64,000 nucleotides of DNA from Mercurialis annua (lineage: Eukaryota > Streptophyta > Magnoliopsida > Malpighiales > Euphorbiaceae). Each line of letters opens with the position of its first letter. Position 1 is the first letter of the stretch. A program made the position numbers and the translations under genes. The stretch spans positions 36,792,628 to 36,856,627 of the forward strand of contig NC_065576.1 in NCBI RefSeq assembly GCF_937616625.2, written 5' to 3'. Positions 36,305 through 49,814 of this stretch are shown piece by piece. The notes below the pieces were generated by a model, which was given only the letters and a program-made list of their open reading frames with translations, made no database searches and was not told where the DNA came from.

Positions 36305-37274
36305 TCAATGCTTTGAGATGATCCCACTATCAATCAGGTCTTGAATCTTATGCTGGAAAGTGATGCAATGATCTGTATGATGTCCTCTAATTTGGTGTAG
36401 CTGGCAGTATGCATCGACGACATAGCTTGGCCTACTTGGATAGGGTACCATCCTCACTATTATTGGCTCTATCAGGTTCAGAGCTCTCAATTCTTCGAAT
36501 ATGATAGATAGGGGTTCCTCAAACTTGGAGAACCTCCTGTTAAGAGCCCCTTGCATGCTTAGCCCTTTTTTGGGTGTTGTACCATTCTTCCATGGGCGGT
36601 CTTGGCACAACAAGCTGTTTTTTCACATTTTCAAACATGGCTGCGACTTTATTTCTTAACTCACGCTTGAAGAATTCCATCTCGGTCCTCAATTCAGCAA
36701 CCATGTTAGCTTTTAGACTCTCTAAGTCCTCTCGTTTGACGGTATTCCCTTCGGTGGCTCATGCAGCATGCACCAAGCTTCTATGCTGCTCTATGGAGTA
36801 TCCAGTCTCTTCGCAAAACTCTTCTGATGACAGTGGTTCTATCAGTCTTCTGAAAACAGAGGCGGGTGGTTTTCTCAATTTGAAAGAAGGTACGTACTTC
36901 TCCTCTTCGGAATCTTTCTTGTAGGTCTTGGGGAATGCTTGATCTCTTTCATCTGCCCCTCCACTTAATCCTGCAGACCCTTCTTCACACTTCTTCCTTT
37001 TAGCCCTCTTCTCGAGCAATCTTGAAATGCAGGGATGATTCCTCGTCTCTCGCCCCATTCGGAGTGCAAACTCATGTTCTGGTTGCTTCCATGTCCTGGT
37101 TCCGGCTAGCAATTTGCTGATGCTTGGCATCCCGGATGCTGTCTGGGTACCCAATCGAGCGCTCAGGGGGAGAACGTTCTGATTCCTTTCCTCTGTGATC
37201 GGCTCAAACTCTGGAGCAGATTGTCTTTCCTCGGCTTGAGCGGCGGCCTGGTTCTTGATACCGTAGTGCGTCAT
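36305..37274 (-). pseudogene. retrotransposon gag remnant (Ogre/Tat-like Gypsy)
   Basis: The first frame (37274-36759) is charged and hydrophilic and stops at TGA. Similar text continues past the stop (TEGNTVKREDLESLKANMV). After a frame change, 36613-36305 carries YCQLHQIRGHHTDHC, a zinc-knuckle-like C-x2-H-x4-H-x4-C pattern, followed by HKIQDLIDSGII. That combination is typical of the end of gag in plant Tat/Ogre elements, where it normally precedes protease. At least one stop and one frameshift break it, and no pol follows. Confidence 0.65.
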
Positions 37275-37576
37275 TTTGGAGATGTCAGAGAGTCGCAGTC
37301 AGAGATGTATTCCCGATATGAATGCATACACAAGGGGTTAGTATATGACATTTTATATTATGGATGCATGAGATGCGTGAGATGAATGATATGCAGATGA
37401 TACACAAGGGTTAGCTTTAACACGTAGCACGTAGCAGTTTAGCACATAGAACAATTTGATATCACAGAGACACGTTGTTCCTTCCAACCTTATTTCTCCC
37501 ACACACGTGTTCCGGGCGAGGTTTATTCCTAGGTAGTTTTGGTCTGGACCCTCACATTGCAATGCAAGAGTCGGCG

Positions 37577-40000
37577 TGTCACGACCCAAAATATTGAGCC
37601 GAGACCCTAGGGAACGGGAGTGGTAGCTCCAGAACCCGTAGCAAGCCTAAAACCACTATCAATTTTTCGCAAATAATAAACAAATACCACAACAGAAGCA
37701 CATATACATATATAACATATAATTAAATATTTACACTAACTGTTCGAAAACCTCGCGGGCTCTAGTTACCGTACACTGTACGAACTGGCCTCGCGGTACT
37801 ATATACATAAGTTAGTGTATCAATGGGCCGTGAACAAAACATAATACACGTAGCTTACAAAAACATATAAATAAGACAGCAAGTGATATGTACAATCAAA
37901 ATGTATTGCTGTCTAGGCTACGACTCTGTCAACACTGGACCACTACTGCAGCATTCACAGAAGTCAGAGGACTATACATACATAGCTGACTTCCGGATTC
38001 CAAAACTGGCTTCTAACTAGGGCCAGACGCTAAGCACCTGAAAGACATCAAAAGTGAGGGGTCAGTATTTGGGAAAATACTGAGTGAGTTTGCATTTTAC
38101 TAACGACATTATTATGAAAACATAGCATCGCATTTCAAGAAAACAATAATATAAAATAATACATATAAACAGGTATTTGATCCGTTCGAAACTAATATCC
38201 TAGCATGAGACACGACTTTTGAATAATCAAATCATACTGATCCAAATGGTCCGACCAGGGAGTGTTCACACTCTGCCTCGTCGATCGTGACCTATTTCTT
38301 AATCCCAAAGTGTGAGTCCAACTCACAAGATACGGGACTCCAGACTACACCGTAGCCCAGTGCTCACCGTATCGAATTCGTTGTCCAACTTCGAAATTCA
38401 TATTTATACTCATATTCATGTCATATTCATATCAAATATTTCTCATATGCAAACACACTAGACTGACTCGATACTGGTGATCACACAGCCTATTGACACC
38501 CAATAGGTAGCTAGTTTCTTCGGATCGCATACCGGTCTCTCGTATATAACTTAGTAGAACATATAACATTGCAATCAATCATATATAATGCAATGCGTAT
38601 AAAGAATATACATATCTATATAAAATAACGTTAATATATAATATACGAAAGTAAAGTGCAACTCACAGTGACCGCTATCCACTCTATAATGAAGTCGATA
38701 TGGTGGTATGCTCGTACTAGTCCACGTCTAGTACCCTCACTACTCGCTCGTACGTCTAATACATAATAGTTAACGTTTAATAGTTAGATATTAATCTCGT
38801 GTTTTTACACGTATAATACTTTTAAGTTCCAGGGTTTAGTTTCATTCTTAATGTTATTCACGTATTAGATGGTCCTTAGTCATAATTACGACGTAGCGAA
38901 CATTGCTCCTCGTATTCGGGTATCGTATAATATTCTTAGCGTTTTCCGTTATCGTTAATTATCGAAAACGTCGAACTAAAACCTTAATTTTTAAATTATC
39001 GAAGTCCTTAATTAAATATTTGGGTCTAATATCAAAAATATCGAAATCCCGGTTAAATAGGGCTAAAAGCCCATTTTGGTCCTCCGGACCCACTGTGCGA
39101 GCGCACGTGAGCACTGTGCGTCCGCACAGTGTAGTGTGCGTTCCCACACTGATGTGTAGCCCCCCCGGAAATACATTTTCCGGAAACCCCGTCGTGATCC
39201 TACACACCACACACCTATAAAACTTCATTTCCTCTGAAACCCGTACTTTTGTTTTTCCAAAAACGCTTAAATCGAGCTAATATCGACAAAATCCCAATTC
39301 ATAAACTTTATAACTCCAAACAGACTACTAATTCGAATTTAACACCAAATTTCGAGATTTTTTACCTTGATTTGAAGCTTAGGATCGGTAGAGCTTCCAA
39401 TTATGAAGAAATCGCCGCAAAAATCGCTCGAATCGGACGTCGAACGGAGAAACGGCGGCGAAACGACAGTGAGGAATGATGGAAGCACAAAGAAGAATGA
39501 AAGCTTCTGAAGGAATCTGATTCATATCTTAATTCACTTATAGATTGGCTAAAAGTCCGTTTTGATCCTACCGTTCTTCCCTTGTGACAACTTATTCTTT
39601 AAACTTTTCTTTTGTACGATTTAGTCCATAGCTAAATCAATTAATACTTTAATTATAACTTATACGTCTTATTATATCCAATAAATAATACGAATCCCGA
39701 TATTCATATTTTCCCGTCAAACCTTATAAATTTCCATTTTTGTGCCGTAGTGGCTAAATTACCACTTTAGTCCCTGCACTTTATTTTGGGGCTTTTCTTG
39801 ACATTTCTCCTTTTATTCCCAATTCTAACTTTAGAATCGAAATATAACCTTAATTTTCCGTACCAATACTTCCTCAAAATCGACCTACTAAAACTCCATT
39901 TATTTTAAATTTCTCTGAAAATTTTCCGATATCGCCACTCTAGCGACCCAAAACTGGACACGTGGTCCAATTAGATAATTAAATCTTTTGGGGTATTACA
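37577..40000 (-). mobile_element. solo LTR, TGTAATACCCC family
   Basis: It reads TGTCACGACCCAAAATATTG at the left and GGGGTATTACA at the right in plus orientation. The flanks CGGCG (37572-37576) and CCGCG (40001-40005) match at 4 of 5. On the minus strand it has a TATA-like CTATAAGTG near 39540, a splice donor TCAAATCAAG|GTAAAA near 39363 and an acceptor GATGTCTTTCAG|GTGCTT near 38042. It sits inside the 5' leader of the Ogre/Tat-like element. Confidence 0.8.
39095..39149. repeat. palindrome array, three units
   Basis: TGTGCGAGCGCACG (39095-39108), CTGTGCGTCCGCACAG (39114-39129) and GTGTGCGTTCCCACAC (39134-39149). The last has one arm mismatch. It lies within the LTR intron. Confidence 0.85.
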
Positions 40001-40814
40001 CCGCGTTCCTGCAAAAAGCTCTCTTCTGGCAATTCTAAAGCAGATAGATGGCACTTGTCGATGTAATGATTCTAAATCCCTTTATGGAAGGAGTTTGAAA
40101 ACATGTAGGGTGGACATGGAAGTCCGTTTTGAAATCTGGAATTTTATTTAGCCTGGCGGTTGTATCTAGCGAAAGGAGTTTTCACTAGACTGGTTATTGG
40201 AGGTTTGATTAAGTGAAGGTGTATCACTTAATCTGATTGGTTTCTTTTTGGTCTGGCCTATCTGGAAGTTTTGAAAATCTGGTTTTGAAACTGAAAAATT
40301 TGTTAGGCCGGACCTAAGACTAAGATTGAAGTAGTAGTTTTTGAAATTTTAGAACCATTACATTGACAGTCATGCCTTAAGTATATTCATTATATTGGGT
40401 GTTTTCCTATAGGGTAGTGTCTAAGCTGGAATGCATGTGGGCTGAGTCATTGGATTTTGGTAGTAACCGGTTTAAGGCTCCCACAAACAGATATACCTTT
40501 GATAGGTCTCCTCAATCACGAGTACAAACGATCGAGGTATTGGGCTGTGAGTGATACTACTCCGCATAAGACGTTCTGGGCAGTGGAGTGCAAAGCCAGA
40601 GCGTGAGAGCGGCTATGAGTATCGGAGCTGGATAGGGACTCCTAGAGGTGAGAAGAGAAATTTCTAATGCAATGCAACACGTGCGAATACGTCTGCAAAA
40701 TAAATCTGGTGATTGATAAGGCGCAAGCCATGCAGTTTAGGTCCATGGCAACCGTTTTTGAAAACAATTATGAAAATGTTTTTATGTTTATGTTTAAAAA
40801 ACAATTGAATTAAT
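40001..40814 (-). other. 5' leader of the Ogre/Tat-like element
   Basis: Non-coding sequence between the primer-binding site and the inserted solo LTR. No recognisable protein. Confidence 0.5.
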
Positions 40815-40831
40815 CCCCAGTGGAGTCGCCG
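40815..40831 (-). promoter_or_regulatory. primer-binding-site-like sequence of the Ogre/Tat-like element
   Basis: On the minus strand, immediately after the 5' LTR end, GGCGACTCCACTGGGGA resembles primer-binding sites reported for Ogre/Tat elements (tRNA-Arg type). The leading TGG is degraded. Confidence 0.5.
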
Positions 40832-41485
40832 CTGTGAGCGGAGCAGGATTCGGGGGCCGCTCGCCCAAGGCTTATGGCTGACTTCTAGATCTGGAAATGG
40901 TTTAAAAAATGGAATCGCCACCTAGTTCAACTAGGAAATGCCATTTAACCGACTAGATAGCTTTACTCGCCTCCGGTAAGACTATCGTGCATCCGACCAA
41001 AGACTAGGGTTCGTGGACCTCCCCGAGACTCTTGTGCTTGATTTATCTATTACCGGCTTTATTTACTGGACATATTCGTATTATATCTCATCTCAACAGT
41101 ATATGCAGTTCACAGGATATGAAAGTTGTAAATAAAGATGTATGAAAGCAGTAAACACATTTGACGCGCATATGACTCAATATGGACTGGCATTTGAGGA
41201 AAGTAGCAGGTACTCTTAAACATACATTTAACCTTAGAGGTTTCTAGAAAATAGTCACAAGTCTGGCTGGTCTTGATTGATTACATGCACAAAGCCTAAA
41301 ACCGGATGTATAAGTGTGATTGATTGATTTTATTACCTGAGTCTTGAAAAACCTATACAACCATTACTAGTTTTTCGTATTAGTCCTACGATGTCTAACT
41401 GATGGGCTGAAATTGCATTAATATGCCAATTTTAGGTGATCAGTCCTTTAACCGGTTATTATTTGATTTGGAATGCTTTTGGAAA

Positions 41486-43999
41486 TGTAATACCCCAAAA
41501 GATTTAAGTATCTAATTGGACCACGTGTCCAGTTTCGGGTCGCCAGAGTGGCGATATCGGAAAGTTTTCAGAGAAATTTAAAATAAATGGAGTTTTAGTA
41601 GGTCGATTTCGAGGAAGTATTGGTACGAAAAATTAAGGTTATATTTCGATTCTAAAGTTAGAATTGGGAATTAAAGGAAAAATGTCAAGAAAAGCCCCAA
41701 AATAAAGTGCAGGGACTAAAGTGGTAATTTAGCCACTACGACACAAAAATGGAAATTTATAAGGTTTGACGGGAAAATATGAATATCGGGATTCGTATTA
41801 TTTATTGGATATAAATAATACGTATAAGTTATAATTAAAGTATTAATTGATTTAGCTATGGACTAAATCGTACAAAAGAAAAGTTTAAAGAATAAGTTTG
41901 AACAAGGGAAGAAGGGAAAGATCAAAACGGACTTTTAGCCAATCTATAAGTGAATTAAGATATGAATCAGATTCCTCCAGAAGCTTTCATTCTTCTTCGT
42001 GCTTCCATCGTTCCTCACTGTCGTTTCACCGCCGTTTCTCCGTTCGACGTCCGATTGGAGCGATTTTTCCGGCGATTTCTTCAGAATTGGAAGCTCTACC
42101 GATCCTAAGCTTCAAATCAAGGTAAAAATCTGAAAATTTGGTGTTAAATTCGAATTAGTAGTCTGTTTGGAGTTATAAAGTTTAAGAATTGGGATTTTGT
42201 CGATATTAGCTCGATTTAAGCGTTTTTGGAAAAACAAAAGTACGGGTTTTAGAGGAAATGAAGTTTTATAGGTGTGTGGTGTGTAGGAGCACGACGGGGT
42301 GTCCGGAAAATGGATTTCCGGGGGGGCTGCACATTGGTGTGCGAGCGCACACCGGAATGTGCGGACGCACACCGCAGTGTGCGAATGCACACTTGGGTGT
42401 GCGAACGCACACTACATTGTGCGAACGCACAGTGCTCACGTGCGCTCGCACAGTGGGTCCGGAGGACCAAAATGGGCTTCTATCCCTGTTTAACCGGGAT
42501 TTCGATATTTTTGATATTAGACCCAAATATTTAATTAAGGACTCCGATAATTTAAAAAGTAGGGTTTTATTTCGACGTTTTTGATAATTAACGACAACGG
42601 AAAACACTAAGAATATTATACGATACCCGAATACGAGGAGCAATGTTCGCTAAGTCGTAAATACGACTAAGGACCATCGAATACGTGAATAACATTAAGA
42701 ATGAAACTAAACCCTAGAACTTAAAAGTATTATACGTGTAAAAATACGAGATTAATATCTAAATATTAAACGTTAACTAATATGTATCAGACGTACGAGC
42801 GAGCAGTGAGGGCACTAGACGTGGACTAGTACGAGCATACCACCAAATCGACTTCATTATAGAGTGGATAGCGGTCACTGTGAGTTGCACTTTACTTTCG
42901 TGTATTATATATTAAAGTTATTTTATATAGATATGTATATTCTTTAAACGCAACGCATTATATATGATTGATTGAAATGTTATGTGTTTTACTAAGTTTA
43001 TATACGAGAGACTAGTATGCGATCCAAAGAAACTAGCTACCTATTGGGTGTCAATAGGCTGTGTGATCACAAGTATCGAGTCAGTCTAGTGTGTTTGCAT
43101 ATGAGAAATATTTGATATGAATATGACATGAATATGAGTATAAATATGAATTTCGAAGTTGGACAACGAATTCGATACGGTGAGCACTGGGCTACGGTGT
43201 AGTCTGGAGTCACGTATCTTGTGAGTTGGACTCACACTTTGGGATTAAGAAATAGGTCGCGATCGACGAGGCAGAGTGTGAACACTCCCGGGTTGGACCA
43301 TTTGGATCAGTATGATTTAAATACATATTTGCAAGTTGTGTCGCATGCTAGGATATTAGTTTCGAATAGATCAAATACATGTTTATATGTATTATTTTAT
43401 ATTATTGTTTTCTTGGAATGCGATGCTATGTTTTTATAATAATGTCGTTAGTAAAATGAAAACTCACTTAGTATTTTCCCAAATGCTGACTCCTCACTTT
43501 TGATGTCTTTCAGGTGCTTAGCGTCTGGCCGTAGTTAGAAGCCAGTTTTGGAATCCGGAAGTCAGCTATGTATGTATAGTCCTCTAACTTCTGTGAATGC
43601 TGCAGTAGTGGTCCAGTGTTGGCAGATCGTAGCTTAGACAGCAGTATATTTTGATTATATATATTACTTGCTGTCTTGTTTATGTTTTTTGTAGGCTACG
43701 TGTATTATGTTTGTTCACGGCCCTAGATGTCGGTGATATGTTATGCTACACTAACTGGTGTATATAGTACCGCGAGGCCAGTTCGTACAGAGTACGGTAA
43801 CTAGAGCCCGCGAGGTTAACAGAACAGTTAGTGTAAATTTTTGGTTATATGTTATATATGTATATTTGCTTCCATTGTTTAATATTAATTGTTTATTATT
43901 TGCGAAAAATTAATAGTGGTTTCAGGCTTGCTACGGGTTCCGGAGCTACCACTCCTGTTCCCTAGCGCCGGTTGCGGCTCAATATTTTGGGTCGTGACA
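41486..43999 (+). mobile_element. solo LTR, TGTAATACCCC family
   Basis: TG...CA ends (TGTAATACCCC to GGGTCGTGACA) are flanked by perfect GGAAA duplications (41481-41485, 44000-44004). The uninterrupted partner LTR shows a single TTGGAAAGCAG at the matching place, which confirms a precise insertion. A donor at 42121/42122 (TCAAATCAAG|GTAAAA) and an acceptor at 43513/43514 (GATGTCTTTCAG|GTGCTT) would define a 1392-nt intron. It has no coding capacity. Confidence 0.92.
42337..42453. repeat. palindrome array, six units with 20-bp period
   Basis: Units start at 42337, 42357, 42377, 42397 and 42417, exactly 20 bp apart, each 16 bp on the pattern GTGTGCGNNCGCACAC. A sixth, CGTGCGCTCGCACAG, lies at 42439-42453. 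Confidence 0.92.
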
Positions 44000-45857
44000 G
44001 GAAAGAAGTAAACAAGTCTAGCATGCTCAGGGGCAGTTGGATATACATACAAGGTTAGAGATACTTTTCAACCTCGTTGACTTTGAGTGCCTGGCACTCG
44101 CGCGGGTTTTGACCATTGGTCTGGTCAGAATGGGCTCTCGGTCAGATCACAAGAATTGTGTGTCTCGTTGATCCGGTTCTACTGGTTCAATCCAGAGTCG
44201 ATTCCGAGTTCGGGTTGGCCCGGAATCGGCTCTTGAAGTTGCTGGTTTTCTAGGCCTCGGGCTCGTGGGCCCGGTTTATACATTATGTTACATATCTGAA
44301 CTTCTGAGTCCGTTTTACATTGATCTTGGCCCGTTACATTACATAATATGAAACTACACTAAATTACCTACGTCTAGGTTCAAACTGGGCCTGATTTGGA
44401 GTTCGGATGAGCCCGGAAACACGTTTTGAAGTGGGAGCGAACATGAGGAGCTGAGGAGCCATAAACACAATGCCCATTTAATCTGGCGGCGCCGACAGTT
44501 CATTGTGGCGGCGCAGCCACTTTTTTCTGGCGGCGCCGTCGGTTTCAGTGGCAGCGGCGGCAGTTCGTCGGCAGGTTCCGGGGTCATTTTGTTTTGCTTC
44601 GTTCTCACTCGTTTCAACTCTGTTTCTCATGCAGAAGTAGTCAAAACCGCATAAAATAGAACAAGGAATCCAAATATGGCATAATCAAAGCGTTTAAAGC
44701 TCATTTAGACAAAAAATATTCTGAGCAGCAAGTACGAAAATTGAGTTTTGATAACAAATAGAGCTAAAATCTCATAGAAACATGCATTCTAAGAGCTCTA
44801 ATTTGACTTGATTTATATATTTGAGCTTAAACATGATTAATTACAGCAATTTAACATGTCTTGCATCGAAATGTATGGCGATTTATTGAAAACATCGAAT
44901 TGATCGTCATGGCAATTTTAATGGAAAATGAGCAATTAGGCTAAACACACATCCTAAGCACACTATCACAACAATTATGGAAATTATAGATGTATCCATA
45001 GGCAAAATCAAAAGAACAATATTGAGGGTCCTCAGAATTACCGGTCTAAGTCGTTGGCTCGTTTGCTGGCGAAGTGGATGCAAAATCCAGCTTTGAATCT
45101 GTGCAGATGTTGCGTTCTTGGAGAATCAACATGTGTTTAGTGTTTTCAGGATTGGATTTCAGTGAATGTGTGTGTGGCCGAATTTTCTTGTCAATTTCTA
45201 GGATTTGTGGGCCACCTTTAGCCAGGCTGGCTTAAGACTGTATTTATGGGTTAATGACCATTGTGTGAATCATTTGCTAATTATTCCTCAAATTACCCCC
45301 AAAAATTAATAAATTTCCATTTAGTGCCTTACAGACCGCGAAACTGTTCCGCGGTTTTTGTAAACCGCGGAACTGTTCCGCGGTCTGTCCTACGTGGCTC
45401 CTCGCTGGCCAGTCAGGAAGGAGCCACATGGGCAAAGCAAACCGCGGAACACTTCCGCGGTTTGCTTTGTCAAACGTGTATGTGCAGTCAGGGAGTTTGA
45501 TTCCCTGGCTGCACTGATTGGGAGAAAATTCTTTTCTCCCAATCATTTGATTATTTTTAATGATTGAGAGAAAAACCTCCCAATCATTTAAAAAAATACA
45601 AATTAATATTTTATTTATTTAAAAATGAAAAAAAATCATTGGTTAAAAAAAATTTATGTTTTAATTGTTGAATTTTTTAAATTTAAAACGTTTGAATTAG
45701 TTAATTTTTTTAACATTCTACAAAAATAAATTTATAAAATACTACAAGATAATTATATTAACAAGTATTCAAATATAATTTATACTTCATATAACAATAA
45801 CATATTTAATAAAAAAATTACTGCATCAAATAATAATGTTCAAAGTACAAAAACAAA

Positions 45858-46726
45858 TCACCGAGGAGTCCTATCGTCATATCTGCTAGTGACCGGGAGG
45901 TTGGAGCGCAAGTTGTTTCTGTTACGGTTCCGACTGCCTGTACTGATGGTGAGGTAACATCGACCTGGGCGACCATCACCATCTCTCCCTCCTGCATCGG
46001 CGTCCTCGTCGTCGTCTCCGTCGTCACCCTGCTGGTCCTCGGGAATGGCCGTACTCGTCGTGGCTGGTGGCGGGGTAACAAATTCTTCTTGTTGGCGGAA
46101 AATCATAGCCTCCATACTGTCTAGACCTAACCAACTGCTAACATATGACAGAAAGTTTGTAGTCCCAGGTGTCTCTGGAAGTCCCTGTGAAGCTGGAAAG
46201 TCCTCTGTACCCTGTGTAGGCTGATCCCACTGCACCTGAAAAGGAGGCACTGTAGGTGGTACATAAGCAGGCGGCGGTGGAACAAAAGGTGAAGAAGGTC
46301 CTGGTGGCACTGGATATGAACATGATCCCTGAAAATAGTGATGTGCCGAATCCCCGTAAAACTGGCCAGATGAAGAAGGAGGACCCGATGAAAAGGGTGG
46401 CGGTGTAGAGCTGGACCCCGCATAATAGTAATGTCCTCTGAAAGGATGAAAAACCACTGGGGGAGGCATAGGATCGGTCGGACGCTGAGGTGGTGCAGGG
46501 GGATGACGCCGCTCTCGTCGTCGATGTCGCAGTGTAGTCGGATCTATCGGCGTCGGGTATGACTGGTAGTCGATACGGCAGTATAGAAGGCTCGATAGGG
46601 GGCGATGTAACATCACGGCGGTCCATTCTAGTGCCTCTCTGTGTGCTGGCTGCGAACCGCCGAAGGTCAGAGTCAACACGAGCATCCCTACGTACACGCT
46701 CCACAAAATCGGCCTGCAAATAAAGA
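45858..46726 (-). pseudogene. proline-rich exon inside the MULE, origin unknown
   Basis: After a good acceptor (TTTATTTGCAG|GCCGATTTT) one frame reads ADFVERVRRDARVDSDLRRF. A second, overlapping frame reads a Pro/Ser/Tyr-rich stretch and then an acidic DDGDDDEDADAGG run to a stop at 45858. This could be a captured host exon or the tail of a MULE-associated protein with a frameshift. I could not assign a family. It is far more GC-rich than the flanks. Confidence 0.4.
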
Positions 46727-47326
46727 TATAATACGTTAAAAAAAGTAGGACATTAAACAATTAAATCATAATAATATCAAACAATTGTTTACAAATAATA
46801 TCAAACAATTAATTAAAAATAACTTCATCAATTAAATCGTCAAGTAAAAGTGTTACAAGAGTTTGTTATTTAAACTGAATAACTAACAAACACAAAATAG
46901 AATGAGCTGCCAGATTTTCAATTTTAATAGAACACAAATGGAATTATAACATCCTTAGTACATGATAAATGGAAACAGAAATCCTAACATCACTGAATTC
47001 TAGAAGGACATGAACTAAGGTTATAGGCCATATGTAAGACATCTTCTACAATAGTTGCTATTCCGCTTGTCTCTAAATGTCTGGTCCATTTCATTCCGAC
47101 GCCTACTCTCAACCGGCCTACCCTTCTTTCTCATCCACTCTCTGTTCATGTTCATCGAATCGAGGCACTCGTAGATAAATCTTCACTATCTCGTCAGCAT
47201 CGTTCAGCCCAATTACCCTTCTAATTACGACTTGTAGTTGTGCAAAATTCACTACACTCGTCATCTCAACCAGTTCTGATTTACGGGAAACATAATCAAC
47301 TCCACCCGGAGTCGATAATATTGTAC

Positions 47327-49801
47327 TGTCACGACCCAAATTATTGAGCCGAGACCGGCGCTAGGGAATGGGAGTGGTAGCTCCGAAACCCGTAGCAAGC
47401 CTAAAACCACTAATAATTTTTCGCATTTAAAAGTATAATATTATATATAAAACATTTCCGGGAAAACTCTTTCGGATAAAGCATTTATAAATAATAAAAT
47501 ATCATACTAGGGTTTACAATATAAATACTGTTTGAAGTCAAAATGTCTATCTAATACCGACACCTACTGACTACTGCAGCTTTAGGAACCCATACTTGTG
47601 CAAGTCCAATGACTTCTGGCATAGTGGAGATGGTTTGTCTGATCCGACTCTGCCTACCTGCAAACATCAGAGTGAGGGGTCAGTATTTGGGAAAATACTG
47701 AGTGAGTTTGCAAGTTACTTATAGTATTATCAAAATATAGCGTCACACGCTTAATACGTATATAAATTTATGGCATAAGCAAACATTATTAATATCAAAA
47801 GTGTGAGTCCAACTCACTAGATACGGGGACTTCCAGACTACACCGTAGCCGAGTGCTCACTCGTATCGAAATCGTAAAGTGTGAGTCAAACTCACTGGTG
47901 GGTCCAACCCACTGGTGGGCCCAGCCCACTAGATACGGGGACTTCCAGACTACACCATAGCCGAGTTCACTCTCGTATCGAATTCATATTGTATCATGCA
48001 TAAATATATATTAATTCTTAATCATAAAGTCAGGTACTCTAGACTGACTCATTAATGATCATGCAGCCTATTGACACCCAATAGGTAGTTGGTCTCTTCA
48101 GACCGCACATTAGACACTTATTTCCATAACAACGAATACAACAACATTCATATAATCAAATCTATCCAAACAGAACATCTTATACAAGCAAATCATATAG
48201 ATACGAGATATTTAATAACAATACTCATAATATAAGAAAATAACTTTTATACTAATAATACGCGAAAGTAAATTTGCCACTCACAGTGACCGCTATCCAA
48301 AACTGCATTATCGCCACCCGAATACGTAAGCTCCGTGCACCGTTTGATCTCGTAGCTACTCTAGCTCGACGGCCTGGTAGCTTAATGATACGTCCAGTTC
48401 CTATTCAAATCATATGTACGTTTAATTCATAAACGTAGACTTAATCTCAAAACCCCAAGTTATAAACTTAGGTTAATATAATCGTATTTTAAATACGATT
48501 CTTAACTTTAATATTATGTTAATGCTTAGTCGAGATATTCGTTATAACATCTCTTATTCATCGATTCTTAAACTTAGTTTCCATATATCTCGAAACTTTA
48601 GTCGAACACGTTATGTTCGATATCCAAATTTCCCGTTTTCGAGGTTTGTAATCCATTTTCAACATCCGACATACTCGAAGTCGAACAACCGGGTCATAAT
48701 GGGGCAAGAAAATGCCCAAACAGGCAAGCCTGTTGGCTGTGCGATCGCACAGCTGCCTCAGCTCTGCGTTCGCACAGACTGGTGTGCGATCGCACAGCAC
48801 AGCTGTGCTTTCGCACCGCCCCAAAAATTTATTTCCGAGCTATTCCGACGTGCTCCGATGCCCCTAACGCGATCTACATGCTATTCTTGACAATATCCAT
48901 TTCAAAAACGTAGATTACAACGCGATTATAATTCGTTCGATTCATTTAAACGAAATAACCCTAAATTACCAATTCTCACAATAAAAATGTCAAACTTACC
49001 TCGATTTGAAGCTTAACGATGATAGAGAATCAAAGTCTGAACGAATCGATATAAAGAACTCGTGATTTGGGCGAGCAAAGCGAAACCGCGGCGGATCGTA
49101 ATCGATCGTCGAAACCTTTCTTTCCTTCGTTGCTTCATTCTTCTTCTTTCTGGATTCTTCATTTCCTTGAAATGATTCATATATATTTGGCTAATTAGCC
49201 ATTTTGGCCCTTTAACTCTTTAACTTAAACCATTTCTCTTTTAAACTTTCTAATTTAACCAAACGGTTAAATTATTCTTTTAATTCAATTACTTACGTAT
49301 TATTTATATCCAAATAAATAATACTAACCCAAAATTATTATTTTCCGTCAATAATCTTTTAATTGCCATTCTCGAAGTTTAATTGGCTAATTTACGTTTT
49401 GGCCCTTGAACTTTTCAAAAGTTGCAATTTAGCCCAAAACGTATCCGCGTCCAAATTTTAAAAGGTCTCCGACTGACCCGAAACTTTCACCACATATATT
49501 ATAAAACATTTCGCGGACCTTGGCGAAATAATTTTCACTTCGGGATTTATATGGCTAAATTACCATTTTAGTCCCTGTACTTTATTTTGCAACTTTCTTG
49601 ACTTATTTCTTTTCTAATTCCAATTCCTACTTTAGAATTGAAACATAATATTAAATCTCTCGCAATAATCCTTTCGAATCCGTCCTGCTACAATTTAATA
49701 TTTATCTTAATTTCTCGGGAATCTTTCCGATATCGCCACTCTGGCGACTTAACACTGGACACGTGGTCCAATTAAATACTTAAATATTTTTGGGTATTAC
49801 A
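47327..49801 (-). repeat. 3' LTR of the LARD-like element
   Basis: It retains the full family layout: a TATA-like AAATATATATGAATC (minus, near 49180), donor AAATCGAG|GTAAGT near 49002, palindrome array 48737-48817 and acceptor GATGTTTGCAG|GTAGGC near 47661. Confidence 0.9.
48737..48817. repeat. palindrome array, four units
   Basis: CTGTGCGATCGCACAG (48737-48752, perfect), CTCTGCGTTCGCACAG (48762-48777), GTGTGCGATCGCACAG (48782-48797) and a weak CTGTGCTTTCGCACC (48803-48817). Confidence 0.9.
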
Positions 49802-49814
49802 TTCTTCCCCCCTT
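49802..49814 (-). promoter_or_regulatory. polypurine tract of the LARD-like element
   Basis: AAGGGGGGAAGAA on the minus strand directly precedes the 3' LTR start TGTAATACCC. Confidence 0.8.

Noticed and set aside
42337..42453. CRISPR-like array (regular short repeats with short spacers)
   Set aside because: The repeats are palindromes with 4-bp spacers inside a plant LTR. The spacers are not unique 30-bp sequences and no cas genes exist.
42249..42643. Overlapping open frames on both strands with Cys/His-rich repeated peptides (also at 38959-39228, 55305-55698 and 59038-59320)
   Set aside because: These arise from translating the GC-rich palindrome arrays. The frames are not conserved between copies.
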